Positions 4,937-5,777 of a stretch of DNA of 5,777 nt are shown one piece after another; position 1 is the stretch's first letter, and every line of letters begins with the position of its first letter. Position numbers and translations under genes: made by a program. Under the pieces are notes generated by a model. It worked only from the letters and a program-made list of their open reading frames with translations. It ran no database searches and had not been told where the DNA came from. This DNA comes from Pelotomaculum sp. (GTDB taxonomy: Bacteria; Bacillota; Desulfotomaculia; Desulfotomaculales; Pelotomaculaceae): assembly GCA_003489345.1 (NCBI GenBank), contig DNIT01000012.1, forward strand, positions 1,160 through 6,936. Reading direction: 5' to 3'.

Positions 4937-5635
4937 ATGAAGCGTAAAACGATCTTAATAGTGGATGACGAACCTCGCCTGGTAAGACTGGTTAAAGTGA
5001 ACTTACTGGCCAGCGGTTACGAGGTGGCGACAGCCGCTGATGGGAAAACTGCCATAAATTTATTGGAATCCTCCAACTTTGATTTACTGATCCTCGATAT
5101 TATGCTTCCCGGCCCTTTCAATGGCTTTGAAGCATGTAAAAGGATCCGTGAATTCTCCGATATACCCATTATCATGTTAACGGGACGGACTCGTGAACAG
5201 GACCGGATACGCGGGTTTGACGCGGGGACCGACGATTATTTAACCAAGCCTTTCAGCGTTGAGGAATTGCTGCGCCGGGTCAAGGCAGTCTTACGGAGAA
5301 CACAGCCCTCAGAGGATCACCCCAATGGCCCTGCTTATTCATTTGGCGACCTGGTCATTAATTTTGCCCAAAAGCGGGTCTATCTCAGGGGGAGAGAAGT
5401 GCGGTTAACCGCTACAGAATACCAAATCCTTTACCAGCTGGGCAGTCATGCCGGAAAAGTACTTACCCATGAGGATCTGCTGACCCGGGTGTGGGGATCA
5501 GAATACCGTAATGAGCTGCACTACCTGAGAAATTATATCAGCAGTTTACGAAAAAAAATTGAGGATGATCCGGGCAATCCCAAGTATATTCTTGGTAAGC
5601 ACGGAATAGGCTACCACCTGGCAACTGAATTATAA
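4937..5635 (+). CDS. OmpR/PhoB-family response regulator, KdpE-like
   Basis: A DNA-binding regulator of 232 residues. The receiver domain (1-120) has acidic residues D10, D11 and E12, phospho-acceptor Asp54 in LLILDIMLPG, switch Thr82 and Lys104 in LTKPF. A short linker leads to a winged-helix domain (about 133-232) with the ending YLRNYISSLRKKIE, then GKHGIGYHL, the recognition helix and wing. The RVWGSEYRNELHYLRNYI stretch most resembles KdpE-type regulators, but no potassium transport genes are in view. The loop after Asp54 reads PGPFNGFE, one residue longer than the common PGMDGFE. The start at 4937 is fixed by TAGAGGAG (4923-4930), which overlaps the kinase stop codon, indicating translational coupling. 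It is presumably phosphorylated by the upstream kinase; its target promoters are not known, though autoregulation of the 3275-3674 region is possible. Confidence 0.94.
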   Translation: MKRKTILIVDDEPRLVRLVKVNLLASGYEVATAADGKTAINLLESSNFDLLILDIMLPGPFNGFEACKRIREFSDIPIIMLTGRTREQDRIRGFDAGTDDYLTKPFSVEELLRRVKAVLRRTQPSEDHPNGPAYSFGDLVINFAQKRVYLRGREVRLTATEYQILYQLGSHAGKVLTHEDLLTRVWGSEYRNELHYLRNYISSLRKKIEDDPGNPKYILGKHGIGYHLATEL

Positions 5636-5651
5636 AATAATAGTCCCTTTG

Positions 5652-5682
5652 ATACTCTGCCAAGCAAGGCAGAGTATTTTTT
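5652..5682 (+). terminator. Intrinsic terminator of the kinase-regulator operon
   Basis: ATACTCTGCC (5652-5661) and GGCAGAGTAT (5668-5677) form a perfect 10-bp stem around the loop AAGCAA, followed by a run of T (5677-5682). It begins 16 bases after the regulator stop codon. Confidence 0.93.
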
Positions 5683-5734
5683 ATGAAATTCTTATATTTA
5701 TAGCGCTCTTTATTATGATTTATTTATGGAATAT

Positions 5735-5751
5735 CAACTAGATTATAGTTG
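5735..5751. promoter_or_regulatory. Short inverted repeat in the right-hand gene-free end
   Basis: CAACTA (5735-5740) and TAGTTG (5746-5751) are perfect complements across GATTA. It lies in AT-rich sequence after the terminator and could be an operator for a gene beyond the window. The remaining 5683-5777 shows no gene. Confidence 0.25.
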
Positions 5752-5777
5752 GTTAGTAAATCATCAGCGCATTTGCA

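Noticed and set aside
3675..5635. Assignment as KdpD/KdpE potassium sensing pair
   Set aside because: The kinase core and regulator resemble that class, but the kinase lacks the KdpD sensor domain and membrane helices, and no kdpFABC genes are visible.

Overview
The window is most consistent with a low-to-mid GC anaerobic Firmicute, probably a Clostridia / Peptococcaceae-type organism. This is an inference from gene content: a GlnA-family protein beside an ANTAR response regulator, a tandem P-loop ATPase of the PRK06851 type, strong AGGAGG-type ribosome binding sites and sigma-A-like promoter elements. No sequence search could be run. Every gene seen is chromosomal-type; I see no mobile element, CRISPR array, tRNA or rRNA.

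Layout. Positions 1-1074 (minus) hold the N-terminal four fifths of a type I glutamine synthetase homologue that runs off the left edge. About 185 bp upstream of it, also on minus, lies a receiver-ANTAR response regulator (1260-1835). The gap between them holds two dyad symmetries, a good sigma-A-like promoter and a long terminator hairpin just before the synthetase gene: the architecture of an attenuator controlled by an ANTAR antiterminator. A 317 bp divergent intergenic region follows. Then, on plus, come a 373-residue protein with two tandem Walker A ATPase modules (2153-3274), a 400 bp spacer with a terminator-like hairpin and several short open frames, and a two-gene operon: a soluble cysteine-rich histidine kinase (3675-4925) and an OmpR/KdpE-like response regulator (4937-5635), closed by a textbook terminator (5652-5682). 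The last 95 bp are gene-free.

How it fits together. The left half looks like a nitrogen-metabolism regulatory unit: a phosphorylatable RNA-binding protein next to a GlnA homologue with a terminator in its leader. The GlnA homologue itself is unusual. Several residues that define the second metal site and the ammonium-site flap of glutamine synthetase are replaced, although the rest of the fold is well conserved and the frame is open. It may therefore be a paralogue with another reaction or a regulatory role. The right half is an independent signalling module that senses something in the cytoplasm, possibly redox or metal given its cysteines. The ATPase between them has no known function; its ribosome binding site sits in the six-base loop of a perfect hairpin.
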